In this document: positions 16,553-24,813 of the stretch, in pieces | How the letters are laid out: the number at the start of each line of letters is the position of its first letter | How positions within the stretch are numbered: the stretch's first letter is position 1 | Origin: an uncultured Bacteroidia bacterium | Lineage (GTDB): Bacteria; Bacteroidota; Bacteroidia; Bacteroidales; UBA932 | Direction of reading: 5' to 3' | Length of the DNA stretch: 44,860 nt | NCBI GenBank assembly: GCA_902797035.1 | Contig: CADBRH010000045.1 | Coordinates: 1 to 44,860, forward strand | Translations under genes and position numbers: made by a program | Notes under the pieces: generated by a model | What the model saw: only the letters and a program-made list of their open reading frames with translations | Told to the model about the DNA's origin: nothing | Databases searched by the model: none

Positions 16553-17892
16553 TAAAGCATCCTCACCGCCTCTTTGAACTTGCGTCCCCTGTCCTCATAA
16601 CTCGTGAACAGGTCGAAACTCGCGCAGCAAGGGCTCAGCAGGACGACATCCCCGGCCTCGGCGAACGTCCCGGCGGCCTTGACGGCATCCTCGGCGGAGC
16701 GTGTCTCCACGAACTTGTCTCCTCCGACAATACCCTCGAAAGCCTCGCGGATCTTGCTGTTGTCAACTCCGAGGCAGACTATAGCCTTGACCTTGTCTTT
16801 AACGAGAGGTTTGAGGACCTCGTAGTCGTTCCCCTTGTCCTTGCCTCCGACAATCCAGACTATCGGCTTGCTCTGGCACTCCAGAGCGTACCAAGCGGCG
16901 TCCACATTGGTGGCCTTGGAGTCGTTGATGTACAGGACATCCTTGATGCTCAGCACAGGCTCCAACCGGTGCTCGACCGGCTGGAACGTGGCGAGGGACT
17001 CCCTGATCACCTTGTTGTCGATCCCGGAGGCCTTGGCCGCGAGGGCCGCCGCCATGGAGTTGTAGATGTTGTGCTTCCCTCCGAGAGCTAGCTCCTTCAG
17101 GAATATGTCGCACTCCTCATCCTCGTATCTCACCACGATCTTGTCATCCTTGAGGAAGGCGCCCTGCCCCACCTCTGACTTTTGGGTGAACGGAAGTCGT
17201 TTGGCGCTAAGGATGATCTTGTTGAGGTGGTCGATCGTGATCTCGTCGTCGGAGTCAAAGATGAAGCAGTCCTCCGGGCTCAGGTTCCTTGTGATCCTGA
17301 ACTTGGCCTTCACATAGTTCTCGAGCTGGTAGCCGTAACGGTCGAGATGGTCCGGGGTGATGTTGGTTATTATCGCTATGTCAGGATGGAACTCGTAGCA
17401 GTTATCCAGTTGGAAACTGCTGATTTCCAGGACATAGTAATCGTAGTGCTCGGTCGCCACCTGGTAGGCGTAGCTCTTGCCGATGTTCCCGCCCAGGCCT
17501 ACGTTGAGGCCGGCGTTCTGGAGAAGGTAATATATCAGCGAGGTGGTGGTCGTCTTGCCGTTGCTTCCTGTGACGCAGATCTTCTTGGCGGTGTCGTAAC
17601 GGCCGGCGAACTCTATCTCCGAGACTATTCTTGTGCCCTTCTCCTCCAGTTTCCGCACCACAGGCACGGTGCTGGGGATTCCCGGACTCTTCACGACCTC
17701 GTCAGCCCCGAGTATGATGTCCTCGGAGTGCCCTCCCTGCTCGAAGGGTATGTCCCATTTCCTGAGGTCGTCCACATAGCGCTCGGCTATCTTCCCGTTG
17801 TCAGAGAGGAAGACGTCAAACCCTTTGACTTTTGCCAGCACAGCGGCTCCGACACCGCTCTCGCCTCCTCCCAATACTACAATCCTGCTCAT
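16552..17892 (-). CDS. murD: UDP-N-acetylmuramoyl-L-alanine--D-glutamate ligase
   Basis: Cytosolic Mur ligase adding D-glutamate (446 aa). The N-terminal domain starts IVVLGGGESGVGAAVLA, the ATP loop is GSNGKTT at residues 109-115, and ITPDHLDRYG near residue 180 and YINDSKATNVDA near residue 320 are the MurD signatures. It lies 18 bases after mraY, the widest gap inside this cluster, and its stop overlaps the ftsW start. Confidence 0.97.
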   Translation of the reverse strand: MSRIVVLGGGESGVGAAVLAKVKGFDVFLSDNGKIAERYVDDLRKWDIPFEQGGHSEDIILGADEVVKSPGIPSTVPVVRKLEEKGTRIVSEIEFAGRYDTAKKICVTGSNGKTTTTSLIYYLLQNAGLNVGLGGNIGKSYAYQVATEHYDYYVLEISSFQLDNCYEFHPDIAIITNITPDHLDRYGYQLENYVKAKFRITRNLSPEDCFIFDSDDEITIDHLNKIILSAKRLPFTQKSEVGQGAFLKDDKIVVRYEDEECDIFLKELALGGKHNIYNSMAAALAAKASGIDNKVIRESLATFQPVEHRLEPVLSIKDVLYINDSKATNVDAAWYALECQSKPIVWIVGGKDKGNDYEVLKPLVKDKVKAIVCLGVDNSKIREAFEGIVGGDKFVETRSAEDAVKAAGTFAEAGDVVLLSPCCASFDLFTSYEDRGRKFKEAVRML

Positions 17893-17910
17893 ATCTGTTC
17901 TTTATCTTTA

Positions 17911-19221
17911 TTATCTTATCTTTAACAACGCGAGCGTCGCGACGGCCAGGATAATGCCGATCAGCCAGAACCTCGCCACAATTTTCGCCTCCGGTATCGC
18001 GTGGACCGGTTTTTTGATAAGGGCGGGGATGCCCTCTTTCTGGTAATGATGGTGCAAAGGGCTCATCTTGAATATCCTCCGCCCCTCGCCGTATTTCTTC
18101 TTCGTGTATTTGAAATACCCCCTCTGCATGATGACCGAGAGCGACTCCACAAGGAATATCCCGCAGAGGATAGGCAGAAGGAGCTCTTTGCGCATCAGCA
18201 CGGCTCCCACGCCGATAATTCCGCCGATGGTCAGGCTGCCGGTGTCGCCCATGAACACCTGGGCCGGGAAAGAGTTGTACCACAGGAACCCCATCAAGGC
18301 TCCCACGAAAGCCGACATGAACACGGCTATCTCGCCGCTTCCCGGAATATACATGATGTTGAGGTAGTCGGAGCTCACGAGGTTACCCCCGACCCATGCC
18401 AGCACACCAAGCACCACTCCGACAATAGCGCTTGTCCCGGCCGCCAGCCCGTCCATGCCGTCTGTCAGGTTGGTGCCGTTGGAACAGGCCGTGATGACGA
18501 TGACAATCATGAGGACATATATCGCCCATTTGCAGTACCATCCCCATCTTCCCTTGAAGGGGGAGAGGCTCTTGTAGTCGAACTCGTGGCTCTTGACAAA
18601 CGGGATGGTCGTCTTCGTGCTCTTGACGACATTCTCCATCTTCCATCCTGTATCCTCCGCCACAAGGGTCTGGGAGTCCACGTTGAGGGAGCCGCGGTCG
18701 CCTTTCTCGACGATGTTGGCCACGCCTGGCCTCACGGGGACTTTCTCCCTGACCACGATGTCGTCGCTCAGCCACACGGTCATCCCGATCACCAGGCCGA
18801 GGATTATCTGCGCGAGCAACTTGGCCTTCGGGTGCAGGCCCTCTTTGTTATGTTTGAAAACCTTGATATAATCGTCAGCGAAGCCGAGCGCGCCGCACCA
18901 CAAGGTGGTGAAAAGCAGAAGTTGGGCGTACACGTTCGTAAGATCGCAGAACAGAAGGACCGGGACGACGATGGAGATGATGATAATGATACCTCCCATG
19001 GTCGGGGTGCCCTTCTTCTGAATCTGTCCCTCGAGTCCGAGATCCCTTATCGTCTCACCGATCTGCTTCCGCTGCAGCCAGGAGATGATTCTTCGCCCGA
19101 TGAAGAACGAGATCAGCATGGCCGTGACACTGGTGAGCATGGCCCTGAAGGACAGGTAGGTGAAAAGTCCCTGCCCGGGGATGTCGAACTTCTGAAGGTA
19201 TTGGAACAGATGGTATATCAT
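17911..19221 (-). CDS. mraY: Phospho-MurNAc-pentapeptide translocase
   Basis: Integral membrane enzyme making lipid I from UDP-MurNAc-pentapeptide and undecaprenyl phosphate (436 aa). Catalytic Asp pair in GFADDYIK, NGTNLTDGMDGLA and the PLHHHYQKEG motif near the C-terminus are all intact. It is about 75 residues longer than E. coli MraY. The extra length lies between GMTVWLSDDIVV and the NGTNLTDG motif, as is usual in Bacteroidetes. Gap to murE is 9 bases. Confidence 0.97.
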   Translation of the reverse strand: MIYHLFQYLQKFDIPGQGLFTYLSFRAMLTSVTAMLISFFIGRRIISWLQRKQIGETIRDLGLEGQIQKKGTPTMGGIIIIISIVVPVLLFCDLTNVYAQLLLFTTLWCGALGFADDYIKVFKHNKEGLHPKAKLLAQIILGLVIGMTVWLSDDIVVREKVPVRPGVANIVEKGDRGSLNVDSQTLVAEDTGWKMENVVKSTKTTIPFVKSHEFDYKSLSPFKGRWGWYCKWAIYVLMIVIVITACSNGTNLTDGMDGLAAGTSAIVGVVLGVLAWVGGNLVSSDYLNIMYIPGSGEIAVFMSAFVGALMGFLWYNSFPAQVFMGDTGSLTIGGIIGVGAVLMRKELLLPILCGIFLVESLSVIMQRGYFKYTKKKYGEGRRIFKMSPLHHHYQKEGIPALIKKPVHAIPEAKIVARFWLIGIILAVATLALLKIR

Positions 19222-19230
19222 GATATATTT

Positions 19231-20700
19231 CTATTTATCAATTGCTTCCACGGTTTTGAACAGATCGGCGAGAACCTCTCTCTCGTCAAAATGACGTTTC
19301 TCCGACCCGATAATCTGGTAGGTCTCGTGACCTTTGCCGGCCAGCAGGATCACGGCGCCAGGGGAGGAGAAGAGAAGGGCGGCCCGCATGGCCTCTTTCC
19401 TGTCTGGAATGAATATGGCCTTCGCCAGACCTTTCGGGCTGAACCCGGCCTTGATATCCTCCAATATGTCCTCTGTCCTCTCGGAACGGGAGTTGTCCGA
19501 GGTCACTATGATCCTGTCCGAATATTCCTCGGCGACCTTGGCCATCTCTGGCCTCTTGGTTTTGTCTCGGTCGCCGCCGCAGCCGAAAAGGCAGACCAAC
19601 TCCTTGCCGCGGTCCACCTCCCTGAGGGTCCTCAGCACGTTGTCGAGGGCGTCGGGAGTGTGGGCGTAGTCGATCACGAACGAGAGGTCCCTGGGCCCCT
19701 TCACGATCTCAAGCCTTCCCGGGGCTGGCTCCAGTTTGCTGATGGCCACCAAGGTCTCCTCGGGATCGGCCCCCAGAGCCATGGCGGCGCTGTAGATCGC
19801 CAGGATGTTGCTGGCGTTGTGCTTCCCTACAAGCCTGGTCCAGGCCTCACGCCCGTCAATTCTCAAAAGCATGCCCTCGAAACTCTCCTCGAGGACTCTG
19901 CAGGTGTGGTCGGCCATCCCCCTGCAGGAGAATGTGACGACCTTAGCCTTGGTGTTCTGGGTCATGACATCCCCGTGCCGGTCGTCGATGTTGATCACGG
20001 CCGTGGCCTCTGGACCGAGATTGTCGAAGAACAACTTCTTGCAGCGGAGATACTCGGCGAAGGTCCCGTGGTAGTCGAGGTGGTCATGGGTGAGGTTAGA
20101 GAATATCCCCACTTTGAAATCAAGTCCCGTGACCCTTTCCTGCTCAACACCGATCGAGCTGACCTCCATGAAGCAGAACTCGCATCCGGCCTCGACCATC
20201 TCTGCGAGGAGGGCGTTGATCACGAGAGGACTAGCGGTGGTGTTCGCGGTCTCGGAGCGGCGCTTCCCGACATAGTTCGCTATGGTCGAGAGCAGGCCGC
20301 AGTTATATCCCTGGGCCATGAACAGGTTGTACAGCAATGTGACAGTGGTGGTCTTCCCGTTTGTGCCTGTTATGCCTACAAGGGATAGTTTCCTTGAAGG
20401 ATTGTCATAGAAGTTGGCCGCGATAATAGCCAGGGCTCGGCGAGATGACTCTACCCTGATGAAAGAGGCCGCGGAGCCTTCTACGCGGCAGGCCTCATCC
20501 TCATAGACAATCGCGGCGGCGCCGGCCTCCAGGGCCATGCCGATGAAAGAGTGCCCGTCAACCCCGAGTCCCTTGACAGCGACGAACAACGTCCCCTCGG
20601 AGACCTTCCTCGAGTCGTCGGTGACGGCCTTTATCCCGATGTCAAGGTTTCCCTTGACCCCGATCGCCCCGCAATCTTTTATGATGTCTCTCAGTCTCAT
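19231..20700 (-). CDS. murE: UDP-MurNAc-tripeptide synthetase
   Basis: Adds the third stem-peptide amino acid (489 aa). The start chosen is the ATG at 20700 (MRLRDIIKDCG), whose ATGA overlaps the ftsI stop; the longer open frame to 20793 lies inside ftsI and has no homology character. The ATP loop is GTNGKTT at 112-118, followed later by THDHLDYHG. The residue-3 specificity motif, DNPR in meso-diaminopimelate enzymes, here reads DNSR in VTSDNSRSERTED. The retained Asp-Asn-x-Arg frame still favours diaminopimelate, but the proline change is noted. Confidence 0.95.
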   Translation of the reverse strand: MRLRDIIKDCGAIGVKGNLDIGIKAVTDDSRKVSEGTLFVAVKGLGVDGHSFIGMALEAGAAAIVYEDEACRVEGSAASFIRVESSRRALAIIAANFYDNPSRKLSLVGITGTNGKTTTVTLLYNLFMAQGYNCGLLSTIANYVGKRRSETANTTASPLVINALLAEMVEAGCEFCFMEVSSIGVEQERVTGLDFKVGIFSNLTHDHLDYHGTFAEYLRCKKLFFDNLGPEATAVINIDDRHGDVMTQNTKAKVVTFSCRGMADHTCRVLEESFEGMLLRIDGREAWTRLVGKHNASNILAIYSAAMALGADPEETLVAISKLEPAPGRLEIVKGPRDLSFVIDYAHTPDALDNVLRTLREVDRGKELVCLFGCGGDRDKTKRPEMAKVAEEYSDRIIVTSDNSRSERTEDILEDIKAGFSPKGLAKAIFIPDRKEAMRAALLFSSPGAVILLAGKGHETYQIIGSEKRHFDEREVLADLFKTVEAIDK

Positions 20701-22808
20701 TTCAATCCTATTGTCACAGTTGTCCCGGGAGCGGCCTTCTGTCCGGCCCTCGGGACCTGGGAGGTGACATGTCCTGTCCCGTTGTACACACATTTAAGCC
20801 CGCTGTTCTCTATCATGAACATCGCGTCTTTCAGTCCAAGTCCCTTCACGTCAGGCACCACAGGCTCCTTCGGGTCCACAAAGGATGGGGCCTCTCTTCC
20901 CACTGTCATCCTCGGGGCGGGGGCCTTGGGCTCCAGCTCTCTCCCGTAAGCGGGGTCGAGGGCGTAAAGGGCGTCCACAATCTCCCTCATGGCGGCGGCC
21001 GGCAGGACTCCGCCATAGACACTGCCTTTGATCAGGTAAGACTTGAGGCAGATTATGGCGCTGTACCGTGGCTCGTCGGCCGGGAAGAAGCCCACGAAGG
21101 TCGCGAGGTTGTGATAGCTCCCGTCCTTGGTGACGTACGGTGAGCTCATCCCGTATTTCTTTATTTCTTCTCCTGAGAGGACCTGCCTCGAGGTTCCGGT
21201 CTTCCCGGCGACCCGCATCTTGGCTCCTTTAAGTCTCAAAGCGGCGGTCCCTCCGTCTGAGGTCACGGCCTTCATCGCCCTGAGCATGGTGTCCGCCGTG
21301 GCTTTCGAGCAAATCGAGGCGTTCAGCACGGAAGGTCCTTTCTTGATCTTCACGACCCCGTCCTTCTCCACGCTCTCCACCAGGTAGGGCTTCATCATCT
21401 TGCCCTTATTAGCCACGGCGTTGTAGAACGTGAGGATGTGCAGGGGAGTCTCCTTGATGGCGTAGCCCATCGCCACCGAGCCGAGGTCGGTCGCGCTCCA
21501 GAGGGGCGACGCCGGATTCGGAAGCTCGGGCTCCCGGAGCCCGTCTAGGTCGAAGTCGAAAGCCTGCCCGAGCTTGTAGAGGTAAAGCTTGTCGAGGAAC
21601 CGCTTCGGGTCGTCGGAATAATTCTTCACGGCCAGGTAGCGGAACACGTAGTTTGAGGATATCTCGAAGCCGTGAAGGATCGAGATGTCTTTCATGCCCA
21701 GCACATGGTCATCCTGAGGATAGCCGGGGATGATACCGTTGTTGGTGGGAATCCTGTCGTCCAGGGACTTGATCACCCCGTCCTCGAGGGCCGTCATCAA
21801 AGTGGTGGCCTTGAAGACCGAGCCCGGCTCGGAGTTGAGGCCTATGGCCATGTTGAAAGTCTCGTTGAGGCTCCAGTCTGTGGAATCCCTCATCAGATTG
21901 ACCATCGATCGGATCGCTCCTGTCTTCACGTCCATTATCACGGCGCAGCCCATCTCTATGGACTTGTCGTTCTCTATCTGGCGTCTCAGGGCCTTGTCCA
22001 CGATGTCCTGCATCGTGATGTCCAAGGTGGTCCTGACATCCAACCCGTCCTCCGGTTTGACATATAGGCTGTCATAGTTCTGGATCCACTCCTTGTCATC
22101 GGTCTGCCGGGTCCACATCTCCCCCTCCTTGCCGTGCAGGACATAGTCGTACTTGCCCTCGATGCCGATATGGTTGTTGCCGTTGGAATTGCTGTTGTCC
22201 TTGACGTAGCCGATGGTTCTCATGGCGAGCTTCCCGTAAGGATACTGCCGGGAGTCCTTCTTCCGTACGATGATTCCGCTACGGTACTGCTCCTCGTTCA
22301 TCAAGGGGAGCTTCCTCAGGCGCTGCAGGGTCTCCCTGTCGACGGGATGGCCGAGTCTCATGTACCTGTTGCCCTCCTCTCGTCCCTTCTTGATCATCTT
22401 CCAGTAGTTCTCGCCGTCGCCGCCCATCTCGGCGGACAGCCCCTTGGCGAACCGTTTAGCCTTGTCCTGCCATTCCGACTCCAGTCTCTTACCCTCCTTT
22501 CCCTTGCCGGTGAAGTAGTCCTTCCGCACGGTGCAGTCTATGAATATCTCGTAAAGGGGAGTGGACATCGCAAGAAGTTTCCCGTCGCCGCCGATGATGG
22601 AGCCGCGCTCGGGGTCGATTGTGGTCTTGACACTCCTGGGCTTGAAATACTTCTCTATGGTCTTGTCAGGCTTCCAGAACCATTGGATATAGGCCATCCT
22701 GCAGACCAGGACGAGCGACAGCGCGAGGAAGGCGACATAGAGGTAGTACAGGATCATTCCTATCCTGTCCCTCTCCCTCCGGGTCGAATTCTGTGTCCGA
22801 GTGGCCAT
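20697..22808 (-). CDS. ftsI: FtsI-type penicillin-binding protein with PASTA domain
   Basis: Septal transpeptidase (class B PBP, 703 aa). A cytoplasmic basic N-terminus, one transmembrane helix (about 19-42) and a PBP dimer domain precede the transpeptidase domain. Active-site motifs are SVFK (Ser330), SSN (384-386) and KTG (Lys536). The last ~65 residues (PVVPDVKGLGLKDAMFMIE onward) form a PASTA domain, common in the Bacteroidetes FtsI. Eleven bases separate it from ftsL, and it overlaps murE by 4 bases. Confidence 0.95.
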   Translation of the reverse strand: MATRTQNSTRRERDRIGMILYYLYVAFLALSLVLVCRMAYIQWFWKPDKTIEKYFKPRSVKTTIDPERGSIIGGDGKLLAMSTPLYEIFIDCTVRKDYFTGKGKEGKRLESEWQDKAKRFAKGLSAEMGGDGENYWKMIKKGREEGNRYMRLGHPVDRETLQRLRKLPLMNEEQYRSGIIVRKKDSRQYPYGKLAMRTIGYVKDNSNSNGNNHIGIEGKYDYVLHGKEGEMWTRQTDDKEWIQNYDSLYVKPEDGLDVRTTLDITMQDIVDKALRRQIENDKSIEMGCAVIMDVKTGAIRSMVNLMRDSTDWSLNETFNMAIGLNSEPGSVFKATTLMTALEDGVIKSLDDRIPTNNGIIPGYPQDDHVLGMKDISILHGFEISSNYVFRYLAVKNYSDDPKRFLDKLYLYKLGQAFDFDLDGLREPELPNPASPLWSATDLGSVAMGYAIKETPLHILTFYNAVANKGKMMKPYLVESVEKDGVVKIKKGPSVLNASICSKATADTMLRAMKAVTSDGGTAALRLKGAKMRVAGKTGTSRQVLSGEEIKKYGMSSPYVTKDGSYHNLATFVGFFPADEPRYSAIICLKSYLIKGSVYGGVLPAAAMREIVDALYALDPAYGRELEPKAPAPRMTVGREAPSFVDPKEPVVPDVKGLGLKDAMFMIENSGLKCVYNGTGHVTSQVPRAGQKAAPGTTVTIGLK

Positions 22809-22819
22809 ATTATCCTTTC

Positions 22820-23182
22820 TTACTTTATCTTGTCGGCGGGTTTGGCGGGAACGGCGAGGTTCGACCCGCTTTCCCGCAACATATCCTCGATTTTGCTCAT
22901 CCTGCCCATCCCCTCGAGCTCTACAGTCTTCTGGGCATGGTATATCTCGACGTCCTGGAGGATCTTCCTTCTGTCCTCCACCCTAGTCAGTGTCTTCTCG
23001 ATCTTAAGGCTCAGCCAGATGCTGACCCAGAACAGGAAGAAAGTGTAGATGATGTGGATGAAGTACTTGTTGATCCGGAGCCTCAAGAGGAACTCCCCCT
23101 TGATCGCGGCGAGGAAAGCGTTCTTGAGCCACCGGCCCGCGTCGGCCAGTCTCCACTTTCTCTCTTTCTTCTCTCCAAGCAT
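22820..23182 (-). CDS. ftsL: FtsL-like divisome protein
   Basis: A 120-aa bitopic membrane protein. A basic cytoplasmic segment of about 40 residues, a single transmembrane helix (YFIHIIYTFFLFWVSIWLSL, about residues 40-59) and a heptad-rich periplasmic coiled coil (EKTLTRVEDRRKILQDVEIY) match the Bacteroidetes FtsL-like family. The assignment relies on architecture and on position between rsmH and ftsI, the canonical ftsL site. It should stabilise the FtsW-FtsI synthase. Gap to rsmH is 7 bases. Confidence 0.85.
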   Translation of the reverse strand: MLGEKKERKWRLADAGRWLKNAFLAAIKGEFLLRLRINKYFIHIIYTFFLFWVSIWLSLKIEKTLTRVEDRRKILQDVEIYHAQKTVELEGMGRMSKIEDMLRESGSNLAVPAKPADKIK

Positions 23183-23189
23183 CGTATAT

Positions 23190-24134
23190 TCAATTATTTC
23201 CCTTAACCTTTCTGGCGACGCGGAGCTTGGCGCTTCTCGCCCTGGTGTTGGAAGCTATCTCATTCTCCGCGGGTATGAGCGGCTTCCTGTTGACCGCTTC
23301 CAGCGGGGTTTTTACCCTGCCGAACATGTCCTTCTCCTCACGGCCATCGGTGTTTCCGAAGCGGATGAAGTTCTTCACCATCCTGTCCTCAAGGGAGTGG
23401 TAGGTGATCACAGCCAGCAAGCCGCCCTCCTTGAGGGACTCCGCCGCTCCTTCGAGGAACTTCTCCAGCGAGCGTGTCTCGTGGTTAACCTCTATCCTCA
23501 AAGCCTGGTATACCTTGGCGAGGAACTTGTGCTCCGCGAATCCCGGGACAGCCGGGGCTATCGCCTTGTCAAAGTCACCGGTGGTGACTATCGGAGCCTT
23601 GCCCCTGGCGGACACGATAAGCGACGCGATTCTTCCGGCCCCCTCGACCTCACCGTAAATCCTGAATATCCTCTCGAGATCATCGCGGGAATATCCGTTC
23701 ACCACATCGGCGGCGGTCTGGCCGCCCTCAGTGTTCATCCTCATGTCCAGAGGAGCGTCGTACCTGAACGAGAACCCCCTTTCCGCCGTGTCGAATTGGT
23801 GTGAGGACACACCCAAGTCGGCCAGAATCCCGTCAAGCCCGCCCTCGAGTCTTCCTCTGAGATCGTCCCTGTCATGGGCGAGCAGGAGAAGATGATTGCG
23901 GATGAACCGGAAGTCTCCCCGGACAAGGGTCAACCTGTTGTCATCTATCGCGTTATCCAGCGCCTCGGCGTCACGATCGAAGGCGATGACGCGACCGTCT
24001 TCGTTTAAGCGTGAAAGGATTCCGGCGGTGTGACCACCGCCTCCGAATGTGACGTCAGCGTAGATTCCTGATGGATTGGCTACCAGAGACGAGAGACTCT
24101 CGTCCAAAAGCACCGGGGTATGGTAAACAGACAT
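23190..24134 (-). CDS. rsmH: 16S rRNA (cytosine-1402-N4)-methyltransferase
   Basis: SAM-dependent methyltransferase of the RsmH/MraW family (314 aa). The N-terminus YHTPVLLDESL and the SAM loop DVTFGGGGHTAGIL are diagnostic. DGILADLGVSSHQFDTAERGFSF-like sequence in the middle and TYHSLEDRMVKNF near residue 245 confirm it. It modifies C1402 of 16S rRNA at the ribosomal P site. It is the second gene of the dcw cluster, 11 bases after mraZ. Confidence 0.97.
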   Translation of the reverse strand: MSVYHTPVLLDESLSSLVANPSGIYADVTFGGGGHTAGILSRLNEDGRVIAFDRDAEALDNAIDDNRLTLVRGDFRFIRNHLLLLAHDRDDLRGRLEGGLDGILADLGVSSHQFDTAERGFSFRYDAPLDMRMNTEGGQTAADVVNGYSRDDLERIFRIYGEVEGAGRIASLIVSARGKAPIVTTGDFDKAIAPAVPGFAEHKFLAKVYQALRIEVNHETRSLEKFLEGAAESLKEGGLLAVITYHSLEDRMVKNFIRFGNTDGREEKDMFGRVKTPLEAVNRKPLIPAENEIASNTRARSAKLRVARKVKGNN

Positions 24135-24145
24135 TCCTGACCCTC

Positions 24146-24598
24146 CTACCTCTCCTGAGACAGTTGGCCGGCGATGTTCAAGAATTCCTCGTTCGAGATC
24201 GCGCTGGCCTCGTATTTCTCCTTGGCCCAGATCTCTATCTTGTAATCGTTGCCCGAGAAAACCACCTCTTTCGTTACACCAATGGACTCCAGTAGCTTCT
24301 TGGGGATAGAGACGCGCCCGAGTTTGGGGTCTGGCTCGACCACGGCCCGGTCACGCGTGTACTCTCTCCAGAAAGCGGCGTGAGCGCGATTAAAGATATT
24401 CAGTCTCGACTTGACCTTCTCCGATTGGCGCTGCCACTCCTCGAAGGTGTACATCTCGAGGCAGGGAGAGAATATGTCTTTCTTTACCACCAGCCTCATG
24501 TCACCCTCGGGATCCATCAAAGATTTGAACGGCGAGGGGAAAACCATCCTCCCCTTGTCGTCAATCCTCGAAGTGTATTCGCCGATGAATGTGATCAT
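24146..24598 (-). CDS. mraZ: MraZ, division-cluster transcriptional regulator
   Basis: DNA-binding protein of the MraZ/AbrB-like fold (150 aa) that represses its own cluster in E. coli. The start chosen is 24598 (MITFIGEYTSRID), which places the family N-terminus normally; an upstream in-frame ATG at 24628 would sit inside the promoter box. Two tandem MraZ repeats are seen: GEYTSRIDDKGRMVFPSPFK at the N-terminus and EPDPKLGRVSIPKKLLESIG near residue 95, each with the DxxGR core. It is the first gene of the cluster and is preceded by its likely operator. Confidence 0.94.
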   Translation of the reverse strand: MITFIGEYTSRIDDKGRMVFPSPFKSLMDPEGDMRLVVKKDIFSPCLEMYTFEEWQRQSEKVKSRLNIFNRAHAAFWREYTRDRAVVEPDPKLGRVSIPKKLLESIGVTKEVVFSGNDYKIEIWAKEKYEASAISNEEFLNIAGQLSQER

Positions 24599-24627
24599 GT
24601 CTTTTTTCCGCCTTTCACGCTTGGACA

Positions 24628-24635
24628 CAAAGATA
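24628..24635 (-). promoter_or_regulatory. -7 promoter box of the mraZ-gltX unit
   Basis: On the minus strand TATCTTTG matches TAnnTTTG exactly and lies 29 bases before the mraZ ATG at 24598. No TTTG -33 element is visible; the region where it should be is occupied by the TGGAA repeats. This is the only good promoter seen for the 14-gene unit. Confidence 0.6.
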
Positions 24636-24644
24636 GGAATAATT

Positions 24645-24679
24645 TTCCACTTTCTTCCATCTGCTTACATTTTTTTCCA
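24645..24679 (-). repeat. Four direct repeats at 10-bp pitch, probable MraZ operator
   Basis: Reading the minus strand from 24679 to 24645, TGGAA, TGTAA, TGGAA and TGGAA occur at exact 10-base intervals (24675-24679, 24665-24669, 24655-24659, 24645-24649). The flanking bases are A-rich, so each unit approximates AAAnTGkAAr. The array ends 9 bases upstream of the -7 box. MraZ in E. coli binds TGGG repeats at the same 10-bp pitch in the same position, and mycoplasmal MraZ binds AAAGTG-type repeats. The assignment is inference from position, pitch and partial sequence match. Confidence 0.6.
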
Positions 24680-24745
24680 CAAGTTTTTCAACAAAGATTG
24701 TCCCGGAGACGGACTGCCGTTGATTGTAAGCGAGATAGATAAAAT

Positions 24746-24771
24746 GCCACCCTCGATCACGAGAGTGGCAT
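24746..24771 (-). terminator. Intrinsic terminator after the sialidase gene
   Basis: An inverted repeat with arms TGCCAC and GTGGCA, an A/C mismatch, an inner CTCG/CGAG stem and a 4-base loop lies 43 bases after the sialidase stop. On the minus strand it is followed by TTTTATCTATC. It separates the sialidase transcript from the mraZ promoter downstream. Confidence 0.7.
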
Positions 24772-24813
24772 AATGCCTAACCGACTGATATTCAATTAAA
24801 AGATGTCTCCTGG

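Noticed and set aside
18001..20388. 795-residue open frame on the plus strand opposite mraY and murE
   Set aside because: It is the mirror of two well-identified genes; GC-rich codon bias leaves few stops on the antisense strand. Its composition (His/Asp/Gly/Arg-rich) and lack of any domain mark it as a shadow.
20701..20793. N-terminal extension of murE
   Set aside because: It overlaps ftsI, looks like random sequence, and the ATG at 20700 has the ATGA overlap typical of this cluster.
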